In this document: in pieces, positions 43,492-53,500 of the stretch | Numbering within the stretch: the stretch's first letter is position 1 | How the letters are laid out: each line of letters starts with the position of its first letter | NCBI GenBank assembly: GCA_036652795.1 | Contig: JAVVVD010000001.1 | Location: 124,001-188,000, forward strand | Reading direction: 5' to 3' | Source: JAVVVD01 sp036652795 | GTDB taxonomy: Bacteria; Bacillota; Clostridia; Christensenellales; CAG-138 | Length of the DNA stretch: 64,000 nucleotides | The notes under the pieces: generated by a model | Seen by the model: the letters and a program-made list of their open reading frames with translations, nothing else | Database searches by the model: none | Told to the model about the DNA's origin: nothing | Made by a program: the position numbers and the translations under genes

Positions 43492-44397
43492 ATGGAACAA
43501 AAATTAAATCTATTTAAAAAGCTTAAAAATGGGCTGGAAAAAACACGCAATGGGTTATTTGCAGGCCTATTTGGCAGCGATAATCGTATTGATGCGGCAT
43601 TCTATGATGAGCTTGAAGAAGCGCTGATAACCGCTGATGTAGGGCTTGCCACAGCAGATAAACTGCTTGCGAGGCTGCGTGATGAACTCGAACAAAACAA
43701 ACTGCATACGAGAAGCGAGGCGCGTGACGTATTGCGCGGTATACTTGCCGATATGATGCGTCAGGACGATATATTCCTTTGTGGTGCTGATAAGGCGGTG
43801 CTGCTTATAGTTGGCGTGAACGGAGTAGGTAAAACGACCTCTGTAGGTAAGCTTGCGAGCTGGTTTGCAGCAAACGGCAGACGACCAATGCTGGCTGCCG
43901 CGGACACATTTCGTGCTGCTGCCGCAGAACAGCTGACTGTGTGGGCGAAGCGTGCTGATGTACCGATTATTAAGCACAACGAAGGTGCGGACCCCGCTGC
44001 GGTTGTGTTTGACGCCATTGCATCATTTAAGGCAAAAGGACTTGATGTGCTGTTATGCGATACTGCTGGGCGACTGCATAATAAAAAGAATCTAATGAAT
44101 GAGCTTGAGAAAATCCGCCGCGTAATAGATCGTGAGCTACCAGAATGCAGCGTTGAGGTGCTACTGGTACTTGACGCTACGACGGGTCAAAACGCCATTG
44201 CACAAGCTAAAGCATTTGGCGAATCTACAGGTCTTACGGGGATAATATTGACAAAGCTTGATGGAACAGCTAAGGGCGGTGTGGCTGTTGCAATAAGAGA
44301 GGAATTGAACCTGCCAGTACGCTTCGTAGGAGTTGGCGAGGGCATAGATGATTTGCAGCCGTTCGATGCGCAAGCTTATGCGGCGGCACTACTATAA
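43492..44397 (+). CDS. ftsY: Signal recognition particle receptor FtsY
   Basis: 301 residues: a short NG-type protein without the long acidic A domain of E. coli. The N domain is about 1-95; the G domain has GVNGVGKTTSVGKLA (about 103-117), DTAGRLHNK (about 185-193) and TKLDGTAKGG (about 250-259). It docks SRP-ribosome complexes at the membrane. The gene starts 12 bases after smc, as in Bacillus. A 13-bp hairpin follows it and separates it from ylxM-ffh, so receptor and particle are made from different transcripts. Confidence 0.97.
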   Translation: MEQKLNLFKKLKNGLEKTRNGLFAGLFGSDNRIDAAFYDELEEALITADVGLATADKLLARLRDELEQNKLHTRSEARDVLRGILADMMRQDDIFLCGADKAVLLIVGVNGVGKTTSVGKLASWFAANGRRPMLAAADTFRAAAAEQLTVWAKRADVPIIKHNEGADPAAVVFDAIASFKAKGLDVLLCDTAGRLHNKKNLMNELEKIRRVIDRELPECSVEVLLVLDATTGQNAIAQAKAFGESTGLTGIILTKLDGTAKGGVAVAIREELNLPVRFVGVGEGIDDLQPFDAQAYAAALL

Positions 44398-44430
44398 TGG
44401 GCAGTATAATCAACATAATATATATAGCAC

Positions 44431-44461
44431 AATTAAGGATGGCGGATTGCCGTCCTTAATT
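44431..44461 (+). terminator. Terminator after ftsY
   Basis: A 13-bp stem with one T-G wobble (44431-44443 with 44449-44461) and a 5-base loop, ending in AATT. Confidence 0.65.
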
Positions 44462-44492
44462 TGAATTGAAGCTGATGCACCAAGAAAAATGC

Positions 44493-44520
44493 TTGACTTG
44501 TGGGCGAAAACAGGTATAAT
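44493..44520 (+). promoter_or_regulatory. Promoter of the ylxM-ffh operon
   Basis: TTGACT (44493-44498) and a perfect TATAAT (44515-44520), spacer 16, after the ftsY hairpin. Confidence 0.7.
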
Positions 44521-44559
44521 AGCAATGGTGTAAAGCGTTTTTACTTTACAGGAGGGCAT

Positions 44560-44904
44560 ATGCCAGATCATATAGAGCTGGGCTATCTGCTGGATAGCTA
44601 TGGAGAACTCCTTACGGAGCGCCAGCGTATGTTGATTGAGCAATCCGCGTATGAGGATCTATCGCTTTCTGAGATAGCGGAACGCGAGGGCATCTCACGG
44701 CAAGGCGTAAGAGATTCGCTGATGCGATCCGAAGCGCAATTGCTGGATATAGAAGCTAAGATTGGAATGATACGCCGCAATATGCAGCTCATGGAAGGCA
44801 TAGCGAGAATGGATGCGATGCTTGATGAGATGGAAATTGCGGAACAAATAAAGATGAAACTCAAAAACGAACTAAATGCGCTGCGTGAAGCGGTGGAAGG
44901 CTGA
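44560..44904 (+). CDS. ylxM: YlxM family helix-turn-helix protein
   Basis: 114 residues from the ATG at 44560 with GGAGGG upstream; the 20 residues before it are unlikely to be translated. It is a sigma-70 region-4-like helix-turn-helix (LLTERQRMLIEQ and LSLSEIAEREGISRQGVRDSL-type, about 16-55) followed by a coiled coil. YlxM/SecDF-linked proteins always precede ffh in Firmicutes; in Streptococcus mutans YlxM binds Ffh and modulates SRP GTPase activity. It ends 3 bases before ffh. Confidence 0.93.
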   Translation: MPDHIELGYLLDSYGELLTERQRMLIEQSAYEDLSLSEIAEREGISRQGVRDSLMRSEAQLLDIEAKIGMIRRNMQLMEGIARMDAMLDEMEIAEQIKMKLKNELNALREAVEG

Positions 44905-44907
44905 TAT

Positions 44908-46242
44908 ATGGCATTTGAAGGGCTTACTTCAAAACTACAAAATGTATTTAAAAAGCTGACTGGGCGCGGCAAGCTTAACGATAAAGATGTTAGGGAAGCT
45001 ATGCGCGAGGTTAAGCTTGCCCTGCTTGAAGCGGATGTGAGCTTCACCGTTGTAAAGGGTTTCATCAACTCAGTTACTGAGCGCGCTGTGGGTAGCGAAG
45101 TGCTTGAAAGCCTTACGCCGGGTCAGCAGGTAATAAAAATAGTCAACGAAGAGATGACAAAACTTATGGGTGGAAGTGCCGCAAAGATCGAATTTGGATC
45201 AAAAACGCCTTCCGTTATACTGCTTGCGGGCTTGCAGGGCGCAGGAAAAACAACCATGTCCGCTAAGATTGCAGCATATTTAAAAAAACAATACGGTAAA
45301 TCACCGCTTCTGGTGGCATGTGATATATATAGACCTGCTGCAATTGAACAGCTACGCGTTGTAGGCGAAAGAGCAGGTGTACCGGTATTTGAGCGCGGTC
45401 AGAGCGATCCGGTAGAAACGGCAAAGCTTGCCATAGAGTATGCAAAAAAGAATCTGCTTGATCTTGTTATAATCGATACTGCGGGCAGACTGCACATAGA
45501 CGATGCCATGATGGATGAAATAGCCGCAGTAAAGAGTGCATGCAATCCGGCTGAGATACTGCTTGTGGTGGACGCAATGACCGGTCAGGATGCGGTAAAT
45601 GCTGCAAACTCATTTAACGATAAGCTGGCATTAACCGGCGTAATCATTACCAAGCTGGATGGCGATACAAGGGGCGGCGCAGCGCTTTCTGTAAAGGCGG
45701 TAACTGGTAAACCGATTAAATTTTCCGGTACTGGTGAGAAGCTCGCCGATATAGAGCCGTTCCATCCCGATAGGATGGCGCAGCGCATACTGGGCATGGG
45801 CGATATGCTCACATTGATAGAGAAAGCACAGGCTTCATTTGACGAAAAAAAGGCTGTTGAACTTACTGAAAAGCTGCGCAACGATGAATTTACACTGGAT
45901 GATTTTGCAGATCAGTTCGAGCAGATGAAAAGCATGGGCTCAATGCAGGATATACTCTCTATGGTACCGGGCATGGATGCATCAAAAATGGGCAACGTTG
46001 AGATAGATGAGAAACAGACCGCCCGCATGATGGCAATAATCCGCTCTATGACAAAAGATGAGAAACGTAGGCCGGAAATATTAAATGCCAGTCGTAGAAA
46101 ACGCATTGCGCGCGGAAGCGGTACGGCGATACAGGACGTGAACAGACTGCTCAACCAATATGAGAGCACACGTAAATTGATGAAGCAATTTACCAGTGGA
46201 AAGGGTAAAAAGCGGCGGGGCGGATTCCCGTTTGGACTGTGA
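44908..46242 (+). CDS. ffh: Signal recognition particle protein Ffh
   Basis: 444 residues: N domain (about 1-90), G domain with GLQGAGKTTMSAKIA (about 108-122), DTAGRLHID (about 190) and TKLDGDTRGGAA (about 247), and a methionine-rich M domain (about 300-440) with RIARGSGT and LLNQYESTRKLMKQF that binds 4.5S RNA and signal sequences. The C-terminus is short and basic. It works with FtsY, encoded just upstream. The 4.5S RNA gene was not found in the window. rpsP follows after 55 bases. Confidence 0.98.
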   Translation: MAFEGLTSKLQNVFKKLTGRGKLNDKDVREAMREVKLALLEADVSFTVVKGFINSVTERAVGSEVLESLTPGQQVIKIVNEEMTKLMGGSAAKIEFGSKTPSVILLAGLQGAGKTTMSAKIAAYLKKQYGKSPLLVACDIYRPAAIEQLRVVGERAGVPVFERGQSDPVETAKLAIEYAKKNLLDLVIIDTAGRLHIDDAMMDEIAAVKSACNPAEILLVVDAMTGQDAVNAANSFNDKLALTGVIITKLDGDTRGGAALSVKAVTGKPIKFSGTGEKLADIEPFHPDRMAQRILGMGDMLTLIEKAQASFDEKKAVELTEKLRNDEFTLDDFADQFEQMKSMGSMQDILSMVPGMDASKMGNVEIDEKQTARMMAIIRSMTKDEKRRPEILNASRRKRIARGSGTAIQDVNRLLNQYESTRKLMKQFTSGKGKKRRGGFPFGL

Positions 46243-46297
46243 CGATTGCGTTAAAACGTTATCGATAAATCAAAAATCATTTAACTGGAGGAAAAAT

Positions 46298-46540
46298 ATG
46301 CTTAAGATCAGACTTCGCAGAATGGGCGCAAAGAAAGCCCCCTTTTACCGCATAGTGGTTGCGGATTCACGTGCTCCACGCAATGGCGCCTTTGTAGAAG
46401 AAATAGGGTATTACAACCCCACCACCCATCCCTCAGAGCTTAACGTAAATAACGAGAAGGCGCTCAACTGGATTAAGAATGGCGCACAGCCAACGGATAC
46501 CGTGCGTGCGTTGCTTAAAAAATCCGGTGCTATCCAGTGA
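46298..46540 (+). CDS. rpsP: Ribosomal protein S16
   Basis: 80 residues from the ATG at 46298, which has GGAGG 7 bases upstream. It opens MLKIRLRRMGAKKAPFYRIVVADSR-like, the S16 signature, and contains EEIGYYNPTT. S16 is an early-binding 30S protein. Its stop overlaps an upstream alternative start of khpA. The ffh-rpsP-khpA-rimM-trmD-rplS order is the conserved Firmicute string. Confidence 0.98.
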   Translation: MLKIRLRRMGAKKAPFYRIVVADSRAPRNGAFVEEIGYYNPTTHPSELNVNNEKALNWIKNGAQPTDTVRALLKKSGAIQ

Positions 46541-46569
46541 ACGAGCCAGATAGTGGCGGGAGGTACACC

Positions 46570-46797
46570 ATGGGAGAGTTGGTCAGATTTATCGCTATGA
46601 ATCTTGTGGATAACCCAGATGAGGTCAAGGTAAGCGAAAAACAAGGCGACCATTCCACGATAATCGAGCTGTCTGTGGCTCCCCAGGATATGGGTAAGGT
46701 CATAGGCAAGCAGGGTCGTATCGCAAAAGCCATACGCACCGTGGTGAAGGCCGCTTCAGTCAAAGAAAACAAGAAATATATTGTAGAGATAATATAA
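46570..46797 (+). CDS. khpA: KhpA, KH-domain RNA-binding protein
   Basis: 75 residues from the ATG at 46570, where GGGAGGT lies 6 bases upstream; a GTG at 46537 overlapping rpsP would add 11 residues without such a site. The single KH domain has GKVIGKQGRIAKAIRTVV (about 45-62) with the GxxG loop. KhpA pairs with KhpB/Jag and affects cell division and RNA regulation in Gram-positives. It sits between rpsP and rimM as expected, 1 base before rimM. Confidence 0.95.
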   Translation: MGELVRFIAMNLVDNPDEVKVSEKQGDHSTIIELSVAPQDMGKVIGKQGRIAKAIRTVVKAASVKENKKYIVEII

Positions 46798-46798
46798 G

Positions 46799-47314
46799 AT
46801 GCAATATCTGAGAGTAGGCCTCATATTGCGCTCGCATGGTGTGCATGGTGCAGTCAAACTGATATCATTATCAAGCGATAATGATCGCTTTCTTGATCTC
46901 AAAGAGGCGTATATTGAGCGTAATGGCAGTTATGAGCCTGTTACGGTATCTGACGTTAGCGTACAGACAGATACCGTGCTTCTTCACTTATCATGTGCAA
47001 CGGATCGTGATGACGCAGATAAGTTGCGTAACCATTATCTGTGCGTGGACAGGGATCATGCTGTAAAACTTCCGGAGGGAAGATATTTTGTGACTGACCT
47101 TATAGGTTGCGAAGTGTTTTCAACAGATGGCAAACGGCTAGGAAAGCTTACAGATGTGATTGAAACTGGCTCTGCTGATGTGTATGAGGTAAAGGGCGAG
47201 AAAAACCTTATGGTTCCAGCGCTAAAAAAGTTGCTTACAACCGTGGACGTGATAAATAAGCGCATAGAACTGGATAAGGATGTGCTGGAGGAGGTCGGAC
47301 TGTTTGAGGATTGA
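46799..47314 (+). CDS. rimM: Ribosome maturation factor RimM
   Basis: 171 residues: an N-terminal RimM domain opening LRVGLILRSHGVHGAVKL (about 4-21) and a C-terminal PRC-barrel domain (about 92-168) with YFVTDLIGCEV and LMVPALKKLL. RimM helps assemble the head of the 30S subunit around S19. It begins 1 base after khpA and its last 11 bases overlap trmD, which uses a TTG start within it. Confidence 0.96.
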   Translation: MQYLRVGLILRSHGVHGAVKLISLSSDNDRFLDLKEAYIERNGSYEPVTVSDVSVQTDTVLLHLSCATDRDDADKLRNHYLCVDRDHAVKLPEGRYFVTDLIGCEVFSTDGKRLGKLTDVIETGSADVYEVKGEKNLMVPALKKLLTTVDVINKRIELDKDVLEEVGLFED

Positions 47315-48032
47315 TGTTCTGACGCTGTTTCCAGAGATGTTTTCAGACATATTGTCAAGCAGCATGTTGGGTCGCGCAGAGAAGAATGGCATAATGGAAT
47401 ACTCTGTGCATAATATTCGTGATTATTCGGAAAGCAAGCATCATAACACGGATGATTATCCGTTTGGCGGCGGTGCAGGTATGGTTATGATGCCGCAGCC
47501 GATATTTAGCTGCCTTGACGCGGTTGATCAGGATAAAAGTGCATATTGCGTATGCATGTCGCCACGCGGTGAAAAGCTTACCACGGCGCTTGCGGCAGAG
47601 CTTGCGCAAAAGCCAAGGCTGCTGCTGCTGTGCGGCCACTATGAGGGCATAGATGAGCGTGTGATGACGCGTATGCACCGCGAGGTGTCAATAGGCGACT
47701 ATGTACTTACCGGCGGCGAACTGCCGGCAATGGTGCTTATAGACTGTGTAAGCCGCTTTGTACCTGGTGTGCTTGGCAGTGATGAATCCGCAGTGCAGGA
47801 ATCATTTTATGATGGATTATTGGAATACCCACAGTACACGCGGCCGGCAGAATTTTGCGGCATGAATGTGCCTGAGGTGCTGCTTGGCGGCAATCATGCG
47901 GAAATAGCAAAATGGCGCAGGGCAGAATCGCTAAAAAAGACGCTTGCTATGCGGCCCGAGCTGTTAAACGGAATTACGATTACTGATAAAGAGCATAGTA
48001 TGCTCAAAAGTTACAATCCCAATGAGAAATAA
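47304..48032 (+). CDS. trmD: tRNA (guanine-37-N1) methyltransferase TrmD
   Basis: 242 residues from the TTG at 47304, because the family begins MRIDVLTLFPEMF here and GGAGGAGG lies 9 bases before it; an ATG at 47280 would add eight unlike residues. Key parts are YPFGGGAGMVMMPQP, LLCGHYEGIDERV (about 112-124) and IGDYVLTGGELPAM (about 134-147), which form the SAM-binding trefoil knot. TrmD makes m1G37 and prevents frameshifting. It overlaps rimM by 11 bases and is followed by a small hairpin and the rplS promoter. Confidence 0.96.
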   Translation: MRIDVLTLFPEMFSDILSSSMLGRAEKNGIMEYSVHNIRDYSESKHHNTDDYPFGGGAGMVMMPQPIFSCLDAVDQDKSAYCVCMSPRGEKLTTALAAELAQKPRLLLLCGHYEGIDERVMTRMHREVSIGDYVLTGGELPAMVLIDCVSRFVPGVLGSDESAVQESFYDGLLEYPQYTRPAEFCGMNVPEVLLGGNHAEIAKWRRAESLKKTLAMRPELLNGITITDKEHSMLKSYNPNEK

Positions 48033-48045
48033 GGCATAAAATGCC

Positions 48046-48074
48046 TTGCAATGGCACTTAAGCTGTGCTATAAT
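48046..48074 (+). promoter_or_regulatory. Promoter of rplS
   Basis: TTGCAA (48046-48051) and a perfect TATAAT (48069-48074), spacer 17. The leader before rplS contains a 9-bp inverted repeat, ACGTTCGTG/CACGAACGT (48076-48084 and 48117-48125), that may serve in autoregulation. Confidence 0.7.
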
Positions 48075-48148
48075 CACGTTCGTGACACCGGACGGTCCAA
48101 TGTGAGCGGATGCTTTCACGAACGTCTATGAGGAAGGAGAAGTCAAAA

Positions 48149-48502
48149 ATGGCTGATATCATTAGAGAACTCGAAAAAGAACAATTGCGCACCGACTTAC
48201 CTAAGTTGCAGGTAGGTGACAATGTACGCGTATTCGTAAAGGTTGTAGAAGGCGCAAGAGAGAGGCTGCAGAACTTTGAAGGTACTGTAATAAAGATGCA
48301 GGGCGGCGGTATACGCAAGACTTTCACCGTGCGCAGAATTTCTTATGGCGTTGGTGTCGAAAGGACATTTCCGTATAACAGCCCACGCATAGGGCGCATC
48401 GAAGTGGTTCGCCACGGCCGTGTGCGCAGAGCTAAGCTGTATTATCTGCGCGACAGAGTTGGTAAAGCTGCCAAAGTTGTTGAGCGCATGCAGGAAAAAT
48501 AA
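48149..48502 (+). CDS. rplS: Ribosomal protein L19
   Basis: 117 residues from the ATG at 48149, with AAGGAGAA upstream. It is typical L19: an N-terminal helix, VGDNVRVFVKVVEGARERLQ-like beta-barrel, the RRISYGVGVERTFP segment and the RRAKLYYLRDRVGKAA end. L19 sits at the 30S-50S interface. It has its own promoter with a structured leader, so it can be controlled apart from trmD, and a terminator-like hairpin follows. Confidence 0.98.
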   Translation: MADIIRELEKEQLRTDLPKLQVGDNVRVFVKVVEGARERLQNFEGTVIKMQGGGIRKTFTVRRISYGVGVERTFPYNSPRIGRIEVVRHGRVRRAKLYYLRDRVGKAAKVVERMQEK

Positions 48503-48522
48503 ATTAACAACAGTGATAGATT

Positions 48523-48559
48523 ACCCCCGGATGCCAAGCTGTTTGGCTGAAGGGGGTTT
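48523..48559 (+). terminator. Terminator-like hairpin after rplS
   Basis: ACCCCC/GGGGGT (48523-48528 with 48552-48557) and inner GCCAA/TTGGC pair around an internal loop; TT follows. It probably lowers readthrough into rbgA. Confidence 0.55.
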
Positions 48560-48582
48560 GTCATAGTTATGGAGGAAAATAT

Positions 48583-49455
48583 TTGGTAATCCAATGGTAT
48601 CCCGGGCATATGGCTAAGGCACGCCGCATGCTTTTGGAAAATCTAAAACTTATAGATGTGGTAGTGGAATTGGTAGATGCGCGCGCTCCGCTATCCACAC
48701 GCAACCCGGACTTCGACGACCTGTTTGCCCAGAAGGAACGGGTAATAGTGCTGAACAAAAGTGATCTTGCCGCGCCGGCCGAAACGAAAAAATGGCTTCA
48801 ATATTATTCGGATCTGGGCTTTACAGCGGTCGAATTTGTATCCACAGACTCGGCAAAACGCAAGCTGGCGATAGAGCTTATCGATGGTGCTGCCGCAGAA
48901 AAGGTAGCAAGGCTAAAACAAAAGGGTATAGCTAAAACGGTACGTGCGATGGTGGTAGGCATACCCAATGTTGGTAAATCCACATTTATAAACCGGGTAG
49001 CGGGAATTAACCGCACACAGGTTGGTGACAAACCAGGAGTTACGCGCGGAAAGCAATGGGTTAAAATAACGCCTTATCTTGAACTAATGGATACGCCAGG
49101 TTTATTGTGGCCAAAGCTGGAGAATGAAGCGCTTGCAAAGCATGTGGCATATATCGGCTCTATAAAGGATGATATAATGGATGTGGAGCAGCTTGCAGGA
49201 GATCTACTCTTCGAGTTGATGAAGTTATGTCCGCAGAATGTGATTGCACGCTACAAGTGCATTAAAAACGATATGCAGCCGCAGGAGCTTCTTTGTGCCG
49301 TATGCCAAAGCCGTGGCTTTTTGCTTAGCGGGAATATGCATGATACAGACCGTGCGTCCAGAATAGTGATGGATGAATACAGGGCGGGTAAAATTGGGCG
49401 AACAACGCTTGACAAAATTGAATATGTGGCGGCAAAAGATGCAGAAACAAAGTGA
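48583..49455 (+). CDS. rbgA: Ribosome biogenesis GTPase RbgA (YlqF)
   Basis: 290 residues with TTG as the start (GGAGG 8 bases upstream) and the family opening IQWYPGHMAKARR. It is a circularly permuted GTPase: G4 NKSD (about 58-61) comes before G1 GIPNVGKST (about 126-134) and G3 DTPG (about 170-173). RbgA is needed for late 50S assembly, around L6 and L16. The C-terminal helical domain (about 200-290) binds rRNA. Its end overlaps the start of rnhB. Confidence 0.96.
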   Translation: MVIQWYPGHMAKARRMLLENLKLIDVVVELVDARAPLSTRNPDFDDLFAQKERVIVLNKSDLAAPAETKKWLQYYSDLGFTAVEFVSTDSAKRKLAIELIDGAAAEKVARLKQKGIAKTVRAMVVGIPNVGKSTFINRVAGINRTQVGDKPGVTRGKQWVKITPYLELMDTPGLLWPKLENEALAKHVAYIGSIKDDIMDVEQLAGDLLFELMKLCPQNVIARYKCIKNDMQPQELLCAVCQSRGFLLSGNMHDTDRASRIVMDEYRAGKIGRTTLDKIEYVAAKDAETK

Positions 49456-50071
49456 ATCGGAGCGACTGCTTGCTATAACAGAATACGAAAAAGAATATTG
49501 GAATCTTGGAATATTGCCGGCTGGAATGGATGAGGTTGGCAGAGGTCCACTTGCGGGGCCAGTAGTAGTTGGGTGCGTTATACTTCCAGCTCAACCGCTT
49601 ATAGAGTATATAAATGATTCCAAAAAAGTAAGCGAAAAGCGCAGAGAGCTGTTGTATCCGCGCATAAAAGAGCTTGCTGTGGCCTGCGCCACGGGATGGA
49701 TTGATGAAAAGACAATAGATGAAATCAACATACTAAATGCCATTAAACTGGCATGTAAGCAGGCGTTTTATGGTATGAAACATGAATGCAGGCATGTGCT
49801 GATAGACGCTCTTAGCGGGCTTGATATCGCGGCGGAGCAGATTGCGATAATACATGGTGATGCAAAAAGCTATCTTATTGCCGCCGCATCGATATTCGCA
49901 AAGGTAGAGCGGGATAGATACATGATAAAGATGCACGAGGTGTATCCGCAATATGGCTTCGATAAAAATAAGGGCTATGGCACTGCACAGCATATCGCTG
50001 CGTTGCGCGAATATGGTCCGTGTCCGCTGCATCGCAGGAGCTTTATAGGTAATTTCATAGGTGAAGCTTGA
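49439..50071 (+). CDS. rnhB: Ribonuclease HII
   Basis: 210 residues from the ATG at 49439 (GGCGG 6 bases upstream); in-frame ATG codons at 49373 and 49424 lie further inside rbgA and are less likely. The catalytic motif is GMDEVGRGPLAGPVVVG (about 29-45), with the Asp-Glu-Asp-Asp set completed by IDAL (about 121) and DAKSYLIAAASIFAKV (about 138-153). It removes single ribonucleotides and RNA primers from DNA. It follows rbgA as in Bacillus and overlaps yraN. Confidence 0.95.
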   Translation: MQKQSESERLLAITEYEKEYWNLGILPAGMDEVGRGPLAGPVVVGCVILPAQPLIEYINDSKKVSEKRRELLYPRIKELAVACATGWIDEKTIDEINILNAIKLACKQAFYGMKHECRHVLIDALSGLDIAAEQIAIIHGDAKSYLIAAASIFAKVERDRYMIKMHEVYPQYGFDKNKGYGTAQHIAALREYGPCPLHRRSFIGNFIGEA

Positions 50072-50424
50072 TGTATAACAAATGTGAATCAGGCGCATAC
50101 GGTGAGCAACTGGCAAAAGAGTATTTAGAACGCGCGGGATATACGTTGCTGAAAGCAAATTACCGCGCGCTTAGATGTGAAATTGATCTTATCATGCTGG
50201 ATGAAGATGCGGTTGTATTTGTTGAGGTGAAAGCGCGCCATAAAAGCATCTATGGCTTAGGGCGCGAGGCAGTTACCAAGGCGAAGCAGCGCAACATAAT
50301 AAAAGCGGCTTCATATTATCTTCAAATAAACGGATGGTTTGAGCGAAATGTGCGCTTCGATGTTGCTGAGGTGGATCTCGACATAAATCATGTGTTTCAT
50401 ATCAAAAATGCATTCACATTATAA
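50071..50424 (+). CDS. yraN: YraN family protein (UPF0102)
   Basis: 117 residues from the ATG at 50071. It has the restriction-endonuclease-like core: GAYGEQLAKEYLERAGY, then the E-x-D-L pattern in RCEIDLIMLDEDAVVFVEVKAR (about 37-58), where the acidic residues and the lysine fit a nuclease site. The family is widespread, sits beside rnhB or dprA and is often guessed to act on Holliday junctions, but no activity is firmly known. It overlaps rnhB by one base. No terminator separates it from the glycosyltransferase 81 bases later. Confidence 0.9.
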   Translation: MYNKCESGAYGEQLAKEYLERAGYTLLKANYRALRCEIDLIMLDEDAVVFVEVKARHKSIYGLGREAVTKAKQRNIIKAASYYLQINGWFERNVRFDVAEVDLDINHVFHIKNAFTL

Positions 50425-50505
50425 ATAAACTTTTTATGGCAATATGTGGCAATACTATAAATTGTGGTATCATATCAGTAATGTTAAAGTTACTAGTGAG
50501 GTAGT

Positions 50506-53500
50506 ATGCGCAAATTATTGGCTGTGAGCGTAATGCTGATTGTGCTATTAGGTGCTGCAACGGCATTTGCCACACCTAATAGTGATCTAATTGAAAACGG
50601 ATCATTTGATGCCACTGCGGCAGGAGAGCTGCCGGACGGGTGGTATTTTGATGCGTGGCTCAAAGAAACGTCTGATGCTGCATTGAATATGGACAACGGG
50701 CGTACAGGCATGGCAGTACATATCATTAATTATATTGAAAATGACGTGCGCCTGTGTCGCAATATAGAGGTAGAGGGCAATTCATATTACCGTATTTCAT
50801 GCTATATCAAAACAGCTGGTGTAACGGGTGGAGCAGGAGCCAATATATCCGTGGCGGATACGCTTGCAGCATCGACGGCACGGCTGAACGACAGTGATTG
50901 GGAATACGTTGAGCTTATCGGTAAAACAGAGAAAAAACAAAATTCGATAGTGGTTTGCCTAAGGATTGGCGGCTATGGTGCGCTAAGCCTTGGCGAGGCA
51001 TGGTTCGATGATTTTAATGTAGTAAAACTAGATAATAAGCCCATGGGTGAGGTTGCCGATTTTTCCAAGGTGGAGTATCAGGCGCAACAGCAACCGGAAC
51101 AGGGTAAAATGCCGTATATAGGCGCTATAGTCTTGACGCCGCTACTGTTTATTGTGGTGTTTATCATGGTCTATAAGCGACTAATGCACACGAGCATGGC
51201 GGTGCATACAAAAAATGAAGAGTACAGGAATATCACAATAATCCTGTGTGCGTCTTTTTTGCTGAGATGTCTGCTGTCGCTAACAATATACGGGCATCCA
51301 ACGGATATACAGTGCTTTATGTCATGGTCAAATGCGCTGGTGGAAAATGGACTTTCGTCATTCTATACGTCTGGAATGTTTGCTGACTATACGCCTGGGT
51401 ATATGTATGTGCTATGGCTTACCGGTGCTATATCAAAGCTTTTAGGGTTTGCATACGGCGACGCCGGATATGTGCTGCTTACGAAGCTGCCGGCCATATT
51501 GGCTGATATTATGGCCGCATATGTTGTATATAAATTGGCGCGCAAGAGGTTTTCATATAACGTATCAATGCTATTGATGCTCTTTTGTGCGTTTAACCCG
51601 GTTATGGCATTTGTTTCAGGCGGCTGGGGTCAAATAGATCAGGTGCTTGCGGTGCTGCTGCTGGCTACAATATATCTTTTTGTAGAAAAAAAACAAGTCT
51701 TGGCCGGACTTATATACGGCTTGGCCATATTGGTTAAGCCGCAGGCGCTTATGATAGGGCCGCTTATGGCCGTTGCATATGTTCTGTACATACATGATAA
51801 TGGATGGAAAGGCTTGCTTAAAACCATCGCGGCGGTATTATCAGCAGTAGGCGTGATATGGCTGCTCTCATTGCCATTCAAATCCACACAGGAGCCACTG
51901 TGGATTGTAAATAAATATTTTGATACGGCATCGTCATATCCATATGCCAGTGTTGAGGCATATAATCTGTTTGCGCTTTTTGGCGGCAACTGGGCAAATG
52001 TAAACAGCACATTTTTGATTTTTTCATATGGACAATGGGGTACTGTGCTCATGGGAGCGGCAGTGGTTTTTACTGCAATATTATATATATATGGGAGAAA
52101 AGCGGAGCCGCATTGCCTTATGCTGTGCGCAGGATATTTGTTGTGTGCGCTGTTCATAGTAGGCCAATATATGCACGAGCGCTATATGTTTCCGGCGCTG
52201 CTGCTGCTGCTTGTTGCGTTCATATTCTATAATGATAAGCGACTGTATCTCACCTATGGGTTTTTATCCGCGTCGCTACTGCTAAACGTATTGGGTGCAT
52301 TCGTTATAGTAAGCAGGCAGGATGCAAGGGAAGGCGTGTACAATGCGCTTACCTACATAGGCTCGTTGCTCAACATAATGGGATATGGATATTTTACATA
52401 TGTATGCTGCGATATAATATTCAAAAAACGGCGTATACCGGTGGAAAAGCAAACTAAGGCCGCAACCGTAGTGCAGGCGGAAAAACTCGAATATAATTTG
52501 CCGCAGCCTGTCGATAACAAGTTGCATTACACAAAAAAAGATAGGTTGTATTGCATAGCACTCACAGCAATATATGCAGTAGTGGCACTTGTTAATCTTG
52601 GCACACTGCAAGCACCGCAGACTACGTGGTATGGCAATTATGGCGATGTGGTGAGTGTGGAGCTTGAAGATGATGCTGTGCTTTCGGATATCTGGATATT
52701 TGGCGGCATGTATACAGGTAGCATTACAATCACAGCGGACGATGGCACTACAATAGATTACAAACAGGATAACGGCGATATGTTCCGTTGGATAAGCATC
52801 GGTGGCAGCGAGGTGCGATCAAAGAGCTTTACGATAGAGGTTACTGATGGCAGCGTATGGATCAATGAACTTGCCTTTTTTGGTGCGGACGGCAAATTAT
52901 TGAGCGCATCGGCATCATCAGCAATAGAACTGACGGATGAGCCGGATCAGATACCGGATCATATGTCCTACATCAATGGAATGTATTTTGACGAGCTGTA
53001 TCATGCGCGCACCGCCTATGAGCATCTGCATGGAATACAACCATACGAAAATTCGCACCCGCCGCTTGGCAAGGTGTTTATAATGCTTGGTATAGCAATA
53101 TTCGGTATGAACGCGTTTGGATGGCGTATAATTGGTACGTTGTTTGGAATAGGCATGGTGCCGGTTATGTATGCATTTGCAAAACGATTGTTCAAACGAA
53201 GCGAATATGCGTTGCTGGTGTCTGTACTATTTGCGTTTGATTTTATGCACTTTACACAAACGCGCATTGCCACTATAGATGTTTATGGCGTGTTTTTCAT
53301 TATACTGATGTTCTATTATATGTATCAGTATTATTGCATGAACTTCTATGTGGATGGCCTGAAAAAAACGCTTAAACCGCTTTCGCTTGCAGGCGTATTC
53401 TTCGGCTTGGGTGCGGCAAGTAAATGGATATGCATATATGCGGGATTTGGTTTGGCGGCGCTGCTGACCATTTCGCTGATAAAGCGCTATATCGAATATA

